From assembly GCA_037176885.1 (NCBI GenBank), contig JAWWNJ010000085.1:1-64000 (forward strand): DNA of 64,000 nucleotides, written 5' to 3'. Positions 23,495 to 33,511 of the stretch are shown piece by piece; the stretch's first letter is position 1; each line of letters starts with the position of its first letter. The notes under the pieces are model-generated. The model was not told the origin of the DNA. It was given only the letters and a program-made list of their open reading frames with translations, and made no database searches. A program made the position numbers and the translations under genes. This DNA is from Favolaschia claudopus. Its lineage: Eukaryota > Basidiomycota > Agaricomycetes > Agaricales > Mycenaceae.

Positions 23495-26400
23495 ATGACC
23501 TCCTCTTCTCGACTTGCGTTGTTTGCGGACGTGGTGCTCGTCCTTACACTGGCAGCCTTCTGGATGCATGTTGTACCCAGCATATACTCTCGGCCACTCA
23601 AGGACGTGATGCTCGTCCTCGCACTGGCATCCACGCGCGTGTGGGTGCATGTTGCCACCAGCATTTGTACCCTATTTTCCCCGGATGTGATGCTCATCCT
23701 TGCACTGGTGCCTGGCTCAGCACATGTTGCTCTCAGCATTTGTACCCTATCACTCCTTGCGGGGGCCTTGTATGGCTATGAAATCGAATATCCCGCCGTC
23801 GTCGGCAACTACTCTCAATTTTGCTGCACAACATGGTACACCTGCTGGGTCGCAATGCGCCGTCTGTGCGTCATTTTCGCTCCGATGAAGAGGTATATCA
23901 TCGATGGAGAAATATATTCCACGCGTGGCGCTACCTATCGTGTACGGCCACGCCCGTCACACTACGGAGGTAGTAAAAGACGTGGTGTATTTGATGCAGA
24001 GGAAGTGGTGCCTTACATCGTTAACGCGCATGGCCTTCAACGACTAGACGATGGAGTCTTTGATTTTGAATTTCAGACCACAATGGATAAAGTGGACGAA
24101 GTGTTACTCAGACATCCTTTGCTCCTTGCTGCTAACATTCCCTACAACGTCATCGTGCCTAAACTGACGCGACAGGAGAGTATGGGCACGGCGCGCGTCC
24201 ACAGTGTCAATGTACGTTCTATTTGGTCCGCTGCAATGGTGAAACAAGCTCTGTTCGAACATGAATGTCAATGTAAAGGTCTAGTCACTATTATGTCCGT
24301 TCGCGAGGCAAAACAACCTCAGGTGCAAATTCTCAACGAAAACGACTGCAGAGAATCAAAGGCTTTGTTGAATGCCCGCGCACGCGCCGTCAAATTAACT
24401 GCAGACAAGCTACGGTACGAACGAAAGCTTTTGACTGGTACTTTATCCAATAGCGCCTTCCCCCCCAAACCTCTCGACCGCGGTGCTCTTCACAGAATCC
24501 TACACCAAACTTCTTCTGCGTTCCTACCGCATCGTTTTGAGGAAGCCGGTTGCGCAGTGTGCGGTAACTTGACGCTACTCACTAATCTGTCACCTCTTGA
24601 AGGGTTTACTGGGGATTTGAGTTTGCTTGACGTACGCGGGATAACAAGGAGAGAGCGACTGTCAGCCGACGATCCTATAACCGAAATACCTGGGCCAGTC
24701 CTTGCTCATGATTGCGATAGCATATGCGTCGATTGTGAAGCGCAACTGTTGGTGGGTCGGGTACCCTCCAACGCTCTGGCGAACCACTGTTGGATCGGTA
24801 AAGTGCCTCCCGCTTTACAAGATTTAAAGTACGGAGAGAAGATGCTCATCGCGAGAGTCCGGCACAACCGGTGCATTGTTCGCGTAAATTCTGGTCGTCA
24901 CCGCATGCACGCGAACGCAATAATGTTTCAAAGTCCGATGGTCAAAGTGTATCACAAGTTACCGCCTTCCCGAGAGGAAATGAGCGAAGTGCTTGCCTTT
25001 ATTTTCATGGGACCAGCGGCACCAACGGAAGAAGATTTCGAAAGATGCCCTATGTTGGTGAGACGAAATAAAGTGGCAGAGGCACTAGAATGGTTGAAGC
25101 TCAATCATGAAGATTATGCTGACTTGGAAATATCGCAGGAAAATCTTAACAGTTATGGGTTGAAAGATGTTCCGGTTGTGGTAGACTACAGAAGAACAGA
25201 AGGTGACCCCAACGACTCCGTCCCGTCTGAAGCTCGACCCGTAAATGATATGCAAGATGAATATGGTACAAGCAGCGGAGAATGCTCCTTCACTGTCCAT
25301 GGCTTAACTGGCCCGGAATACAGCACTGCAAAAACGTCGACTCTCATTGCTCGAGCTCTGGATCATCTGGCAAAGAAAGGAAAGGTGTTGGGGATCGGGC
25401 GTAAGCAGGAGCCGGAGTCTTTCTTTCACAACGAAAAAGCTTACCCAGGAATGTTCCCTTGGCTGTTCCCATACGGCAAAGGTGGAATCGGCGCAGAAGC
25501 ACATTATCGTGTTGTCTCTGATCTGGACAGAAAGCGATCTATGCTGTTGTACCACGATAAAAGATTTCAGCTCGACGATTACTTTCCGATGGTTGCGTTC
25601 AACCACGAACAATTGAAGGGATCTTCTATCGGTAGCAAACTCTTTGTACAGCGATCGCGTTTCAATGACATTGCTAGAAGAATTTCGCTCATTGATCCGA
25701 ATGTAGCTGGCGACATAGCGGATAGAATGGCCGCAGGGGAAATTGTCAAACCACAAACTGACGCAGAGAAACAGTGTTTTGCGCTACTCACCGACCTTGA
25801 TACGGTTTCCGCCCACGTACCGGGTTCCGCTACATCTAAGAAGCATATGAGGAACGAAATCTGGTCTTTGTCGGCATTCACTGGTGCACCTAATTGGTTC
25901 GTGACAATGGCATGGGACGATAACACGCATCCATTGGCAATGTACTTCGCGCAAACTGATACCGTCTATCGAGCTGAAGTAAAGCATTGGAAAGTTAGAG
26001 GAGAGTTAATGAAAAACAATCCTACAGCTGCAGCGAGATTCTTCCATTTTATGGTGCAAACGTTCATTGAGTGTGTGCTGGGTTGGCAGTCCATGAAACC
26101 AGGCGCTTTTGGGCATATCAAAGCATTCTACGGAACTGTCGAACAACAAGGAAGACTTACCTTGCATTTACATCAGCTGCTATGGGTTCTGAACGCTCTC
26201 TCTCCTCAAACCATACGAGAACGTCTGGCGGACGATTCAGCTTTTGCCAAAAAGCTGATAGCGTATTTAGAAGGTGCGCACCAAGGAGAATTCAACAACG
26301 GCGTCAAATCTGAAGTTCAAGACATCATACGTCAAAGAGAGAAGACGGAGGGTTACTCGAAACCCACCCTGACATTTCCACGCGTGCCACCTCCTATGTG

Positions 26401-29400
26401 TTTAGGTGCACAATGTGAAGATGGGTGTGCAAAATGCGCCGCATTGGACGAGTGGATGAAAGAATACTCTTTAGAAGTAGACGATATTTGGGTAAGATCC
26501 AACGTCCACGACTGTAGGCCATCAATAGTAGACGAAGAGGAAGCGGAGGCGAAAAAAAAGTGGAGGGAACCTAAGAACTTGAAGAAACCGAAACGAAGAA
26601 TTGTTGAAAAGAGAGGGTGTTTAACAAAAGACGGTGTGTGTAAAGCTAGATTTCCGAGGGATGTGTTCCCCGAGTCTGTGATCGAACCTGACGGCCACAT
26701 AAATCTAAAACATAGAGAAGAAACACTCAACACAATGTCTCCGGTTATGTCGTACTTTTCAAGATGTAACACCGATTGTACCAGTCTGCTGTCTGGAACA
26801 TCGGTTAAGGCTGTTATTTCTTACGTGTCTGACTACGTGTCGAAAATTGGTTTAAAGACCTACCAAGTTTTTGCTTCCGTTCACGACGTGTTCAACAAGA
26901 ACCTCGACAACTTGCAGAACGACGTGATCGGAGAAGACATGCCTCGCACCATTATGCGGCAAATGGTTAACTCCATCTCGACAAAAATGGAAATCGGAAG
27001 TCCAATGGCTTGCCTGTATTTGCTGAAAAACCCCGACCACTATACCAGCCATTCTTTTGTCAACTTCTCTTGGCGTACTTACGTCGCATACGTCAACAGA
27101 CATTGGGCAGAATTAGCCCAAGGCGAAGATGCGGTAGAAGACGCTGATATGGAACCTGAAGACAAGGTGGGAGTAGATCAGACTGAGGGTAAAATTGTAG
27201 CGACTTCAATTGTGGATGACTACATAAAAAGACCGTTGATTTATGAGCACGTAAATTTGTACGAATGGATCCAATGCCATACCAAGAAGAAACGTACGAA
27301 GAAGGAGAAGGAAGAGTACCAGAATCGTCTTGCTGAACAAGCTACTGTTGATGGTCAGTCTGAAGAAGAAGACGACGAATCTTTTGACGGAAGATCAGCA
27401 CCGATATCTTCACTTCCTTCCGCTCAGTCTGAAGGACTTGAGTGGAATACCGACGACGAAGACGAACACATCGTGTCATCGGAAGAAACTCGCAAACAGA
27501 AGCCCACTTACCATCCATTTCTGCTGGGCCACTCTCAGTATGAAAGCCATCATGTCACTTGCGACTTTAATCGAATTACTTTTTGCGTGCCCAATTTCAT
27601 GAATGGGGCGGTTCCTAGAGCTGACAAAGGTGATCGCGAGATATATTGCTTGACAATGTTGACCATCTTCAAACCGTGGCGAGATCCTCTACAATTGAAA
27701 CCCCATGAGTGGACGTGGGACGAGACATTCCTGGAACACAACTTCACGGATCGCCAGAACGAAATCATGTCTTACTTCAATATCAGGTATGAATGTAATG
27801 ATGCACGAGATGACCATTACCTGTTAATGAAACAGAGAATAGCTGCCTTGAAGTCAGCCGGCAAGCCCACAAACGTGGGATCGAACAACGGATGGAAGGA
27901 CACCGAACCTGCCTATGAACCCCATTTAGACGACGAAAACGAGGTCGGAGATGACATAGACACAGACGAAATCACTGGCAAGCGCACCCAAAAGTTGTTA
28001 CAACAAATGGAAGAGATCAGAGGAACGCTACGTACATCCAAGTGGATAAATAAAAACTCACAAGACATCCACGAGATCAAGACAGAAAGACTTTTGCCGG
28101 CTTTCCAGTCGAGAATGTCCTGGGCGACGTCTGTTCGGGAAATGAGGAGCATGTTCACAAACAATAAGCTGGCAGATATGCCCGCGAGAGCACTCAACAA
28201 TCAGCCGTTTCGGCCCCCACCCAACGATGTGTCTGTTCTTGACGCTTCGTATTTCAACGGCAACACCACCATCGATCCCGACACCAACGCAGGGTATCTG
28301 GAGGACATATGTAATCGCTTCACGCTGAACAAAGAGCAGGAGAGAGCGTTCAGACTTGTTGCGGACCACGCTTCCGCCGTAACGCGCCAGAATCCGTTAA
28401 GAATGTATCTTGGAGGTATGGGAGGCACCGGTAAATCTCAAGTCATAGATGCGATCATCGCTTTCTTCGAAGTTAGAAAGGAGTCTTATCGATTCATGAT
28501 TCTGGGACCTACGGGTTCCACCGCAGCACTGGTGAATGGATCGACCTATCACTCAGTTTTTAAAATTCCGAGAGAAAAGAAAAGCAAAAACAAAGACGAC
28601 ATACTGGGCATAAGAAACGAAGTTACCAACATGGCGGCTGTTAACGAGAGGATCCAAGGGGTCGAGTATATTTTCATTGACGAGGTATCTATGATGTCCT
28701 GCAGTGACCTTCATGTGCTTGCTAGCCAAGCGGCGAAAGCCAAGAACGTCGATGATGTAGAATTTGGCGGTTTGAATGTCCTACTTGCCGGTGATTTTGC
28801 TCAATTACCGCCAGTATCGGGGTCCCCGCTGTTCAAAGGAGATATTAACCTACAGCTCCGGATAGACACGGAGAACGATCAACGCGCAGTACTAGGAAGA
28901 ATCCTGTGGCATACCTTTACCCAAGTTGTGATATTAAGAGAGAACATGAGGCAAAAAAAACAGTCTGAAGCAGACGCGAAACTCCGAACTGCTCTTGAAA
29001 ATATGAGGTATGCAGCGTGTACAGCCGAAGATGTTGCATTCTTACGAACGCGAGTAGCGAGCGACAGAGAAGGCCATCCGAAGTTGGATTGCGCCAAATA
29101 CCGCAACGTATCCGTGATAACTTCGCTCAACGTACACAAAGACACGATCAACAAAATAGGCTCCGCTAGGTTCGCAGAAGACTCGAGACAGATGCTTCAC
29201 AACTTTTATTCCATCGACAAGATCAGCAGTTCCCCTCCGGACAAGAGGAAATGGAGATGCGAAGAGGCACATTTTCGGAGAATAGGCCCTGATCTTCAGC
29301 AACATTTATGGGAAGCCGTTCCCTCTACTACCGCTGAACACGTCGCCGGATGCCTACAGATCTGTGTGGGTATACCAGTAATGCTGAAAGCCAACGAAGC

Positions 29401-31159
29401 AACCGAGTTGTGCATGACGAAAGGCCAGGAAGGCTTTGTGCGAGGTTGGACCGAAGGTGTGGGACCAAGTGGTCAACGAGTGCTTGAGACTCTGTTTGTA
29501 GAGTTGCATGTTAAAGATTCCAGGACCATAGAGATACCAGGTTTGCCAAAGAACGTCGTACCAATAACGAGGACATCTACCCACGTGACAGCCCTGCTCC
29601 CAAATGACACTTTGCTCTCTCTCGCACGAGAACAATGCCTCGTACTTCTCAACTTCGCGATGACAGACTACGGAGCTCAAGGCAAATCAAGAGAACTTAA
29701 CGTTGTTCACCTTAATCACGGCAAGACTTTCTCCAATTACTACGTAGCTCTGTCGCGAGGCCACGAAGCCGACAACACTGTAATTCTTCAAGGATTTGAC
29801 TCTAAGAAGATCACCAGTGGTATCAGCGGGTATCTTCGGCAGGAATTCAGGGAGCTGGAAATCCTCGATGAGATCACGCAGCTGCAGAGCGAGCGAAAAT
29901 TGCCGCCCGAAGTTACGGGCTTTTATAGGAATCATCTTATTCGTGCCTACTTACTCTGGAATCGAAGCCGCAACGAACCGGCCAGTCTTCACCCAGCTAT
30001 CAGAAGGAAACCTGACGAAAAAGTTATTCCTGACCTCATATCCTACTCTGAATGGCGTGCCGACAAAGAAACCGGGAAGAAAAGGAAACCAAACGCAGAT
30101 GCCTCAGTAAATCCTACTGCTAAACGCCAAAAAATCGAATTGACGAACTATAAATCGCCTGCTAAGCTCCCCTCGTCCTCGCCCTCAAAACATTCATCTA
30201 CCGATTACTCTCAATCAACATCGACTTATTTGAAACCGCCACAAGTGAAGAAACCGCCACAAGTGAATGCACAGGCTCTGACTCCGATCGTCCCTTATCA
30301 ACCACCGTACTCTGGACCAAACGGCCTTCTATGGGATAGACTGAACTGGAGCTGTGGTTACGACGCAGTATTGACGCCTTTGGCGAGGTTGTGGGAGTGC
30401 GAGCCTGCAAAGTGGTCAGACATTTTTGCCCATTGGAATGCGTTGACCTCACAATGGATTAAAGACCTGCAGAACTTGCAAACATACGAACACGCTAGGG
30501 ATAACCTAAGGCGTACACTGAACGCTATGGACAACATTAAGTTTCCTTTTGGCCCAACTTACCTGAAACTAGACAACTTACTATCCGTCCTTGCTCACGA
30601 CAGACCATATGGCACAGCCAGAGTATATTGCGAGACTTGCGGCTACAGTTTGGACGGTCGAATTGAGACTTTCACCAATTACATGACAACGTATAGCTCC
30701 ACAACCCTCGACCAACGTCATCCCAACGGGTACTCCTTGAGTGACTGGTACGCGTTCCATTTTGACAGACGAGGCCAACCATGCGCATACTGTCGCTTAT
30801 ATGGACACACAAGGAGAATGCGTCAAGTAACGGACGTAGCGGCAATTCCGTCTTTGTTGTTCGTCAGTATCCTGAATGTAAGGACTCATATAAATCCCCG
30901 GTTAACTTTCACAACTGCTGACAACAGCTTGACGAAGACTTTGTTTCTTTGCGGCATCGTATACCATTCAATGCGAGAGAAGCATTTCACCTGTATGGTC
31001 ATTGATAAGAACGAAGACGCTTGGTATCACGACGGTATGTCGCAGAAGAAGGAATGCATTGCCCTCGGTAAATTCTCTACTTTCGACCAAACCCAGCTGC
31101 ATTTACTACCGGGCACAGATTACAGACTTGCAACAGTTATCTATGCGGAGATGCAATAG
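23495..31159 (+). CDS. Helitron replicase-helicase (RepHel) with C-terminal Cys/His domain
   Basis: One uninterrupted frame of 2554 codons. The first 120 residues come from a minisatellite and are probably not native; Met 121 (23855) or Met 131 (23885) are better starts. A Helitron-type N-terminal region follows, with cysteine pairs (GCAVCGNLTLL, DSICVDCEAQL) and SREEMSEVLAFIFMGPAAP. The Rep domain has the HUH pair at H891 and H893 (LTLHLHQLLWV) and the two catalytic tyrosines in SYVSDYVSK at Y1110 and Y1114. The PIF1-type helicase has Walker A GGMGGTGKS at 1640-1648, Walker B FIDEVSMM near 1727, LLAGDFAQLPPVSG, and motif VI YVALSRG. The C-terminus has NWSCGYDAVL (C2287) and HFTCMVID (H2497), resembling cysteine-peptidase boxes. 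The protein nicks and unwinds for rolling-circle-like transposition. All core residues are present, so this may be an active copy. Confidence 0.93.
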   Translation: MTSSSRLALFADVVLVLTLAAFWMHVVPSIYSRPLKDVMLVLALASTRVWVHVATSICTLFSPDVMLILALVPGSAHVALSICTLSLLAGALYGYEIEYPAVVGNYSQFCCTTWYTCWVAMRRLCVIFAPMKRYIIDGEIYSTRGATYRVRPRPSHYGGSKRRGVFDAEEVVPYIVNAHGLQRLDDGVFDFEFQTTMDKVDEVLLRHPLLLAANIPYNVIVPKLTRQESMGTARVHSVNVRSIWSAAMVKQALFEHECQCKGLVTIMSVREAKQPQVQILNENDCRESKALLNARARAVKLTADKLRYERKLLTGTLSNSAFPPKPLDRGALHRILHQTSSAFLPHRFEEAGCAVCGNLTLLTNLSPLEGFTGDLSLLDVRGITRRERLSADDPITEIPGPVLAHDCDSICVDCEAQLLVGRVPSNALANHCWIGKVPPALQDLKYGEKMLIARVRHNRCIVRVNSGRHRMHANAIMFQSPMVKVYHKLPPSREEMSEVLAFIFMGPAAPTEEDFERCPMLVRRNKVAEALEWLKLNHEDYADLEISQENLNSYGLKDVPVVVDYRRTEGDPNDSVPSEARPVNDMQDEYGTSSGECSFTVHGLTGPEYSTAKTSTLIARALDHLAKKGKVLGIGRKQEPESFFHNEKAYPGMFPWLFPYGKGGIGAEAHYRVVSDLDRKRSMLLYHDKRFQLDDYFPMVAFNHEQLKGSSIGSKLFVQRSRFNDIARRISLIDPNVAGDIADRMAAGEIVKPQTDAEKQCFALLTDLDTVSAHVPGSATSKKHMRNEIWSLSAFTGAPNWFVTMAWDDNTHPLAMYFAQTDTVYRAEVKHWKVRGELMKNNPTAAARFFHFMVQTFIECVLGWQSMKPGAFGHIKAFYGTVEQQGRLTLHLHQLLWVLNALSPQTIRERLADDSAFAKKLIAYLEGAHQGEFNNGVKSEVQDIIRQREKTEGYSKPTLTFPRVPPPMCLGAQCEDGCAKCAALDEWMKEYSLEVDDIWVRSNVHDCRPSIVDEEEAEAKKKWREPKNLKKPKRRIVEKRGCLTKDGVCKARFPRDVFPESVIEPDGHINLKHREETLNTMSPVMSYFSRCNTDCTSLLSGTSVKAVISYVSDYVSKIGLKTYQVFASVHDVFNKNLDNLQNDVIGEDMPRTIMRQMVNSISTKMEIGSPMACLYLLKNPDHYTSHSFVNFSWRTYVAYVNRHWAELAQGEDAVEDADMEPEDKVGVDQTEGKIVATSIVDDYIKRPLIYEHVNLYEWIQCHTKKKRTKKEKEEYQNRLAEQATVDGQSEEEDDESFDGRSAPISSLPSAQSEGLEWNTDDEDEHIVSSEETRKQKPTYHPFLLGHSQYESHHVTCDFNRITFCVPNFMNGAVPRADKGDREIYCLTMLTIFKPWRDPLQLKPHEWTWDETFLEHNFTDRQNEIMSYFNIRYECNDARDDHYLLMKQRIAALKSAGKPTNVGSNNGWKDTEPAYEPHLDDENEVGDDIDTDEITGKRTQKLLQQMEEIRGTLRTSKWINKNSQDIHEIKTERLLPAFQSRMSWATSVREMRSMFTNNKLADMPARALNNQPFRPPPNDVSVLDASYFNGNTTIDPDTNAGYLEDICNRFTLNKEQERAFRLVADHASAVTRQNPLRMYLGGMGGTGKSQVIDAIIAFFEVRKESYRFMILGPTGSTAALVNGSTYHSVFKIPREKKSKNKDDILGIRNEVTNMAAVNERIQGVEYIFIDEVSMMSCSDLHVLASQAAKAKNVDDVEFGGLNVLLAGDFAQLPPVSGSPLFKGDINLQLRIDTENDQRAVLGRILWHTFTQVVILRENMRQKKQSEADAKLRTALENMRYAACTAEDVAFLRTRVASDREGHPKLDCAKYRNVSVITSLNVHKDTINKIGSARFAEDSRQMLHNFYSIDKISSSPPDKRKWRCEEAHFRRIGPDLQQHLWEAVPSTTAEHVAGCLQICVGIPVMLKANEATELCMTKGQEGFVRGWTEGVGPSGQRVLETLFVELHVKDSRTIEIPGLPKNVVPITRTSTHVTALLPNDTLLSLAREQCLVLLNFAMTDYGAQGKSRELNVVHLNHGKTFSNYYVALSRGHEADNTVILQGFDSKKITSGISGYLRQEFRELEILDEITQLQSERKLPPEVTGFYRNHLIRAYLLWNRSRNEPASLHPAIRRKPDEKVIPDLISYSEWRADKETGKKRKPNADASVNPTAKRQKIELTNYKSPAKLPSSSPSKHSSTDYSQSTSTYLKPPQVKKPPQVNAQALTPIVPYQPPYSGPNGLLWDRLNWSCGYDAVLTPLARLWECEPAKWSDIFAHWNALTSQWIKDLQNLQTYEHARDNLRRTLNAMDNIKFPFGPTYLKLDNLLSVLAHDRPYGTARVYCETCGYSLDGRIETFTNYMTTYSSTTLDQRHPNGYSLSDWYAFHFDRRGQPCAYCRLYGHTRRMRQVTDVAAIPSLLFVSILNVRTHINPRLTFTTADNSLTKTLFLCGIVYHSMREKHFTCMVIDKNEDAWYHDGMSQKKECIALGKFSTFDQTQLHLLPGTDYRLATVIYAEMQ
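23528..23760 (+). repeat. Three-copy minisatellite at the 5' end of the Helitron frame
   Basis: Units start at 23528, 23603 and 23684 (75 and 81 bp apart). They share the cores GACGTGATGCTCGTCCT, CACTGG, CATGTTGC and AGCATTTGTACCCTAT. On the plus strand they translate to DVMLVLALAS-like hydrophobic repeats; on the minus strand to GCQCEDEHHV-like repeats. Neither resembles the Helitron family N-terminus. Confidence 0.75.
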
Positions 31160-31162
31160 TCG

Positions 31163-31737
31163 CTATATAAGAACTTTTATGTTATGTGCCTCGGGAACGC
31201 GAAAGTCCATGACTCTCTTCAGCTTAACCTCCATTACCACCACTCGTCCAATTGGCGCAGGGTCGGCGTTCCTCTGTCTTCCTATCTTGAACAGCGAACC
31301 TAATCGCGGGTGCAACTCAGGCTGAATGTGAGAATCGTCAAGACCTCGATACGCGGAGCAAGAAGAAAGAGGACCGACTTCTGGCAATCCGTCATAAAAG
31401 GTGAAGTTATTGCATTGCGTTTCGAATAACTCGTTGCTGATTGTGCGAGCAACAGCGGAGGACGGCTGGTGGAATGAAGGTGCGGCTACATGGATGTAGC
31501 GACGGTGCACACCATTGTACTACAGCCCCTATTTATTTACAGTGTAGAAAACCAGGGTAATATTAGACTGACCTCCCCAAGAATCAGGCCGAACATCAGT
31601 GCTGTATGCCCACGAGCTTCGATAGCCGGCTGGATGGCGGGTAAAGGTCGCCACCAATATATTCCTTCACGTGTATCATCCAGCAAATGAACGTAGAGGC
31701 GTTTCGTGTCCTCCTCATCTAGCGAAAAAGCATGCAT
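31163..31737 (-). CDS. Small two-exon gene converging on the Helitron stop codon
   Basis: Starts MHAFSLDEEDTKRLYVHLL at 31737. Exon 1 ends ALMFGLILGE at a GTCAGT donor near 31570, and exon 2 begins YNGVHRRYIHVAAPSFH and ends RVPEAHNIKVLI at a stop at 31163. The intron is about 53 bp with a GGCTGTAG acceptor. The product is about 170 residues, with no signal peptide or membrane segment. Its stop is three bases from the Helitron replicase stop on the other strand, so the two genes are tail to tail with almost no spacer. It could be a passenger gene of the Helitron or a host gene next to the insertion. Function unknown. Confidence 0.5.
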
Positions 31738-31972
31738 CCTGGTCCTGAACGGGCGGTGCTACCAAGCTGGGGCAACGATGGTCACTACTTGGCGCTTAGC
31801 AAGGCGAATCCCGACTGATCCTTGAGTCTGATCCCATCAATATATCAGTCGGCCTGATCATGTCTCTCCACCACCTTGGCGTCAATTGGGGTACTTTAGC
31901 GATGGAGAATCGCGTCAAGAAACTTTGCCTGTTCGATCCTAGCTTATACAGTGAGTTCGTCCTTCGACCTGT

Positions 31973-33238
31973 ATGTCTACTAAATCGGCGTCAGCCAAGT
32001 CCGTCGACTCGCTTCCGAAAGAAATCATACGCCGCATAATAGCTTTCGTGCCGGACCCCTTCGACTTGGAGCCGTCGTCTTGGATGGACAACATACATCG
32101 GCTCCGAGGTGTATGTCAATTATGGAGAGTCATTGTCCTTGCATGTCCCACTTTTTTCTCCAAAATCGTCGTTCACAGCAAGAAGCGTCCGGAATGTATT
32201 CAAGAGTGGCTGAATCGATCTGGTACAACAGATCTCGCCATGTACTTTGCGTTGGGTTGCGATGGAGAACAACCCCTCGAAGATTACGTAGCAATGCGAG
32301 ATTTTACGAACCTCCTCGCACCTTGCATGCGTCGGTGTCAAAAACTATACTTCCACGCACACACTACTACTGGCAGCAGACTTCTCTTCCGTATGCTCGA
32401 CACGATCAATGCGGCGTCAGTACCTGTATTGCATGTCGAAGCTGAAGATGATTTCAGCGCTCATATTCCCCTAATGTTCGCATGTCCTAGTGCTGGCGTG
32501 CGACACATCGTCGTGAAATGTTGTGCCTTGGTCCATCTACCGGCCTCGTTGACAGCATTGGAATTGAGAGATTTGTCCCCCCATTTTGAGCTTACTGGGT
32601 CTCAAGTCCGTGACGCGTTGTCGACCGCACCAGCCCTGCAAGATCTATTGGTGCACGAAGTGTCTGTATTCGAGGTCGATGGACCACGACTCACGCTTCC
32701 TGCTTTGACTTCGCTCAATTTCCGTTGCTCCTCTAACTCACAAGCAGATTTCATCAGCATTTTAGATCTACCAGAGCTGCGTCTCCTCGTACTTCGAGTC
32801 AAAGACGACGATCTTCTCCAAACTATCGCACATTCCCTCAACCACGGCTCAAAGATGGAGAGACTCAGCCTTTCCATCTCCTCCCCAAGTTTGCGCTCCA
32901 TGCGCTCGTTTTTCAGGTCAATGCCGGAGCTCCGTCGGCTGCGTGTTCCCACTTCAGACGAGCTTCTAGACAACACCATCGGAGCTTTGGTTTTGAGCTC
33001 ACCGGACACCTTTCGATCGATACAACGCATGGAATTTGGTGATTATGTGGACGAAGAACTATTGATAGGAATTTTACGGGGTCTGACTTCATTGTCGTCT
33101 TCGGTGGAGATTATGTCACGCGTCAGCGACCTGGTCAAAGGACGCGTTAAGTTACAGCGTTTGACCATGCAGGGTGGGGTGGCTTCGAAGGACTATCAAT
33201 GGGCGATCAATGGGAAGTACTGGGACGAAGAAGCATAG
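31973..33238 (+). CDS. F-box/LRR-type protein, intact
   Basis: A single-exon frame of 421 residues from ATG 31973. The F-box lies at residues 10-55: SLPKEIIRRIIAFVPDPF, then HRLRGVCQLWRVIVLACPTF. The rest carries degenerate leucine-rich repeats, such as LPALTSLNFRC, LPELRLLVLRV, MERLSLSIS and MPELRRLRV, ending AINGKYWDEEA. This is the usual layout of the large Agaricomycete F-box family. Expected role: substrate-recognition subunit of an SCF E3 ubiquitin ligase, binding Skp1 through the F-box. The frame is clean and the start context is ordinary. It diverges in sequence from the other F-box genes here, so it is not a recent local duplicate. Confidence 0.75.
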   Translation: MSTKSASAKSVDSLPKEIIRRIIAFVPDPFDLEPSSWMDNIHRLRGVCQLWRVIVLACPTFFSKIVVHSKKRPECIQEWLNRSGTTDLAMYFALGCDGEQPLEDYVAMRDFTNLLAPCMRRCQKLYFHAHTTTGSRLLFRMLDTINAASVPVLHVEAEDDFSAHIPLMFACPSAGVRHIVVKCCALVHLPASLTALELRDLSPHFELTGSQVRDALSTAPALQDLLVHEVSVFEVDGPRLTLPALTSLNFRCSSNSQADFISILDLPELRLLVLRVKDDDLLQTIAHSLNHGSKMERLSLSISSPSLRSMRSFFRSMPELRRLRVPTSDELLDNTIGALVLSSPDTFRSIQRMEFGDYVDEELLIGILRGLTSLSSSVEIMSRVSDLVKGRVKLQRLTMQGGVASKDYQWAINGKYWDEEA

Positions 33239-33511
33239 CTCGACCTTTAATGCAACGACGGCATGAACTTTACCTGACCCCGATACTCAACGACATTGTT
33301 CTTTTGAATCTGGTTTCCTTGATATACGTACACAGCTGAGCTGAAAGCTCTCAATATATAGCAATTGATAACTTGCAGTTTGTACCTTGCGATGAAACCC
33401 GTTTGCTCACTATAAAATACTAGTCGTTATCTTCAACCTACAAGCGTAAAATATACATTGATGATATCGAGATATAACGCGCAGCTTTCAGTCTACTTCA
33501 CATTGTAAGAA

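Larger units (their letters stand above)
23495..31737 (+). mobile_element. Helitron (autonomous-type), limits not defined
   Basis: The region is defined by the complete RepHel frame. Helitrons usually begin 5'-TC and end CTRR-3' after a short hairpin, and insert between A and T. I could not identify either end with confidence, so these limits mark only the replicase frame plus the small convergent gene next to it. The cysteine-cluster gene on the left may also be inside the element. There is no target-site duplication to look for in this class. Confidence 0.6.

Noticed and set aside
23456..23739. Minus-strand Cys/His-rich repeat protein (GCQCEDEHHV units)
   Set aside because: It is the complement of the three-copy minisatellite, short, with no splice partners and no conserved start.
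31800..31850. Inverted repeat (GACTGAT ... ATCAGTC) as the Helitron 3' hairpin
   Set aside because: The loop is 20-odd bases and no CTRR end follows at the expected distance, so it does not fit a Helitron terminus.
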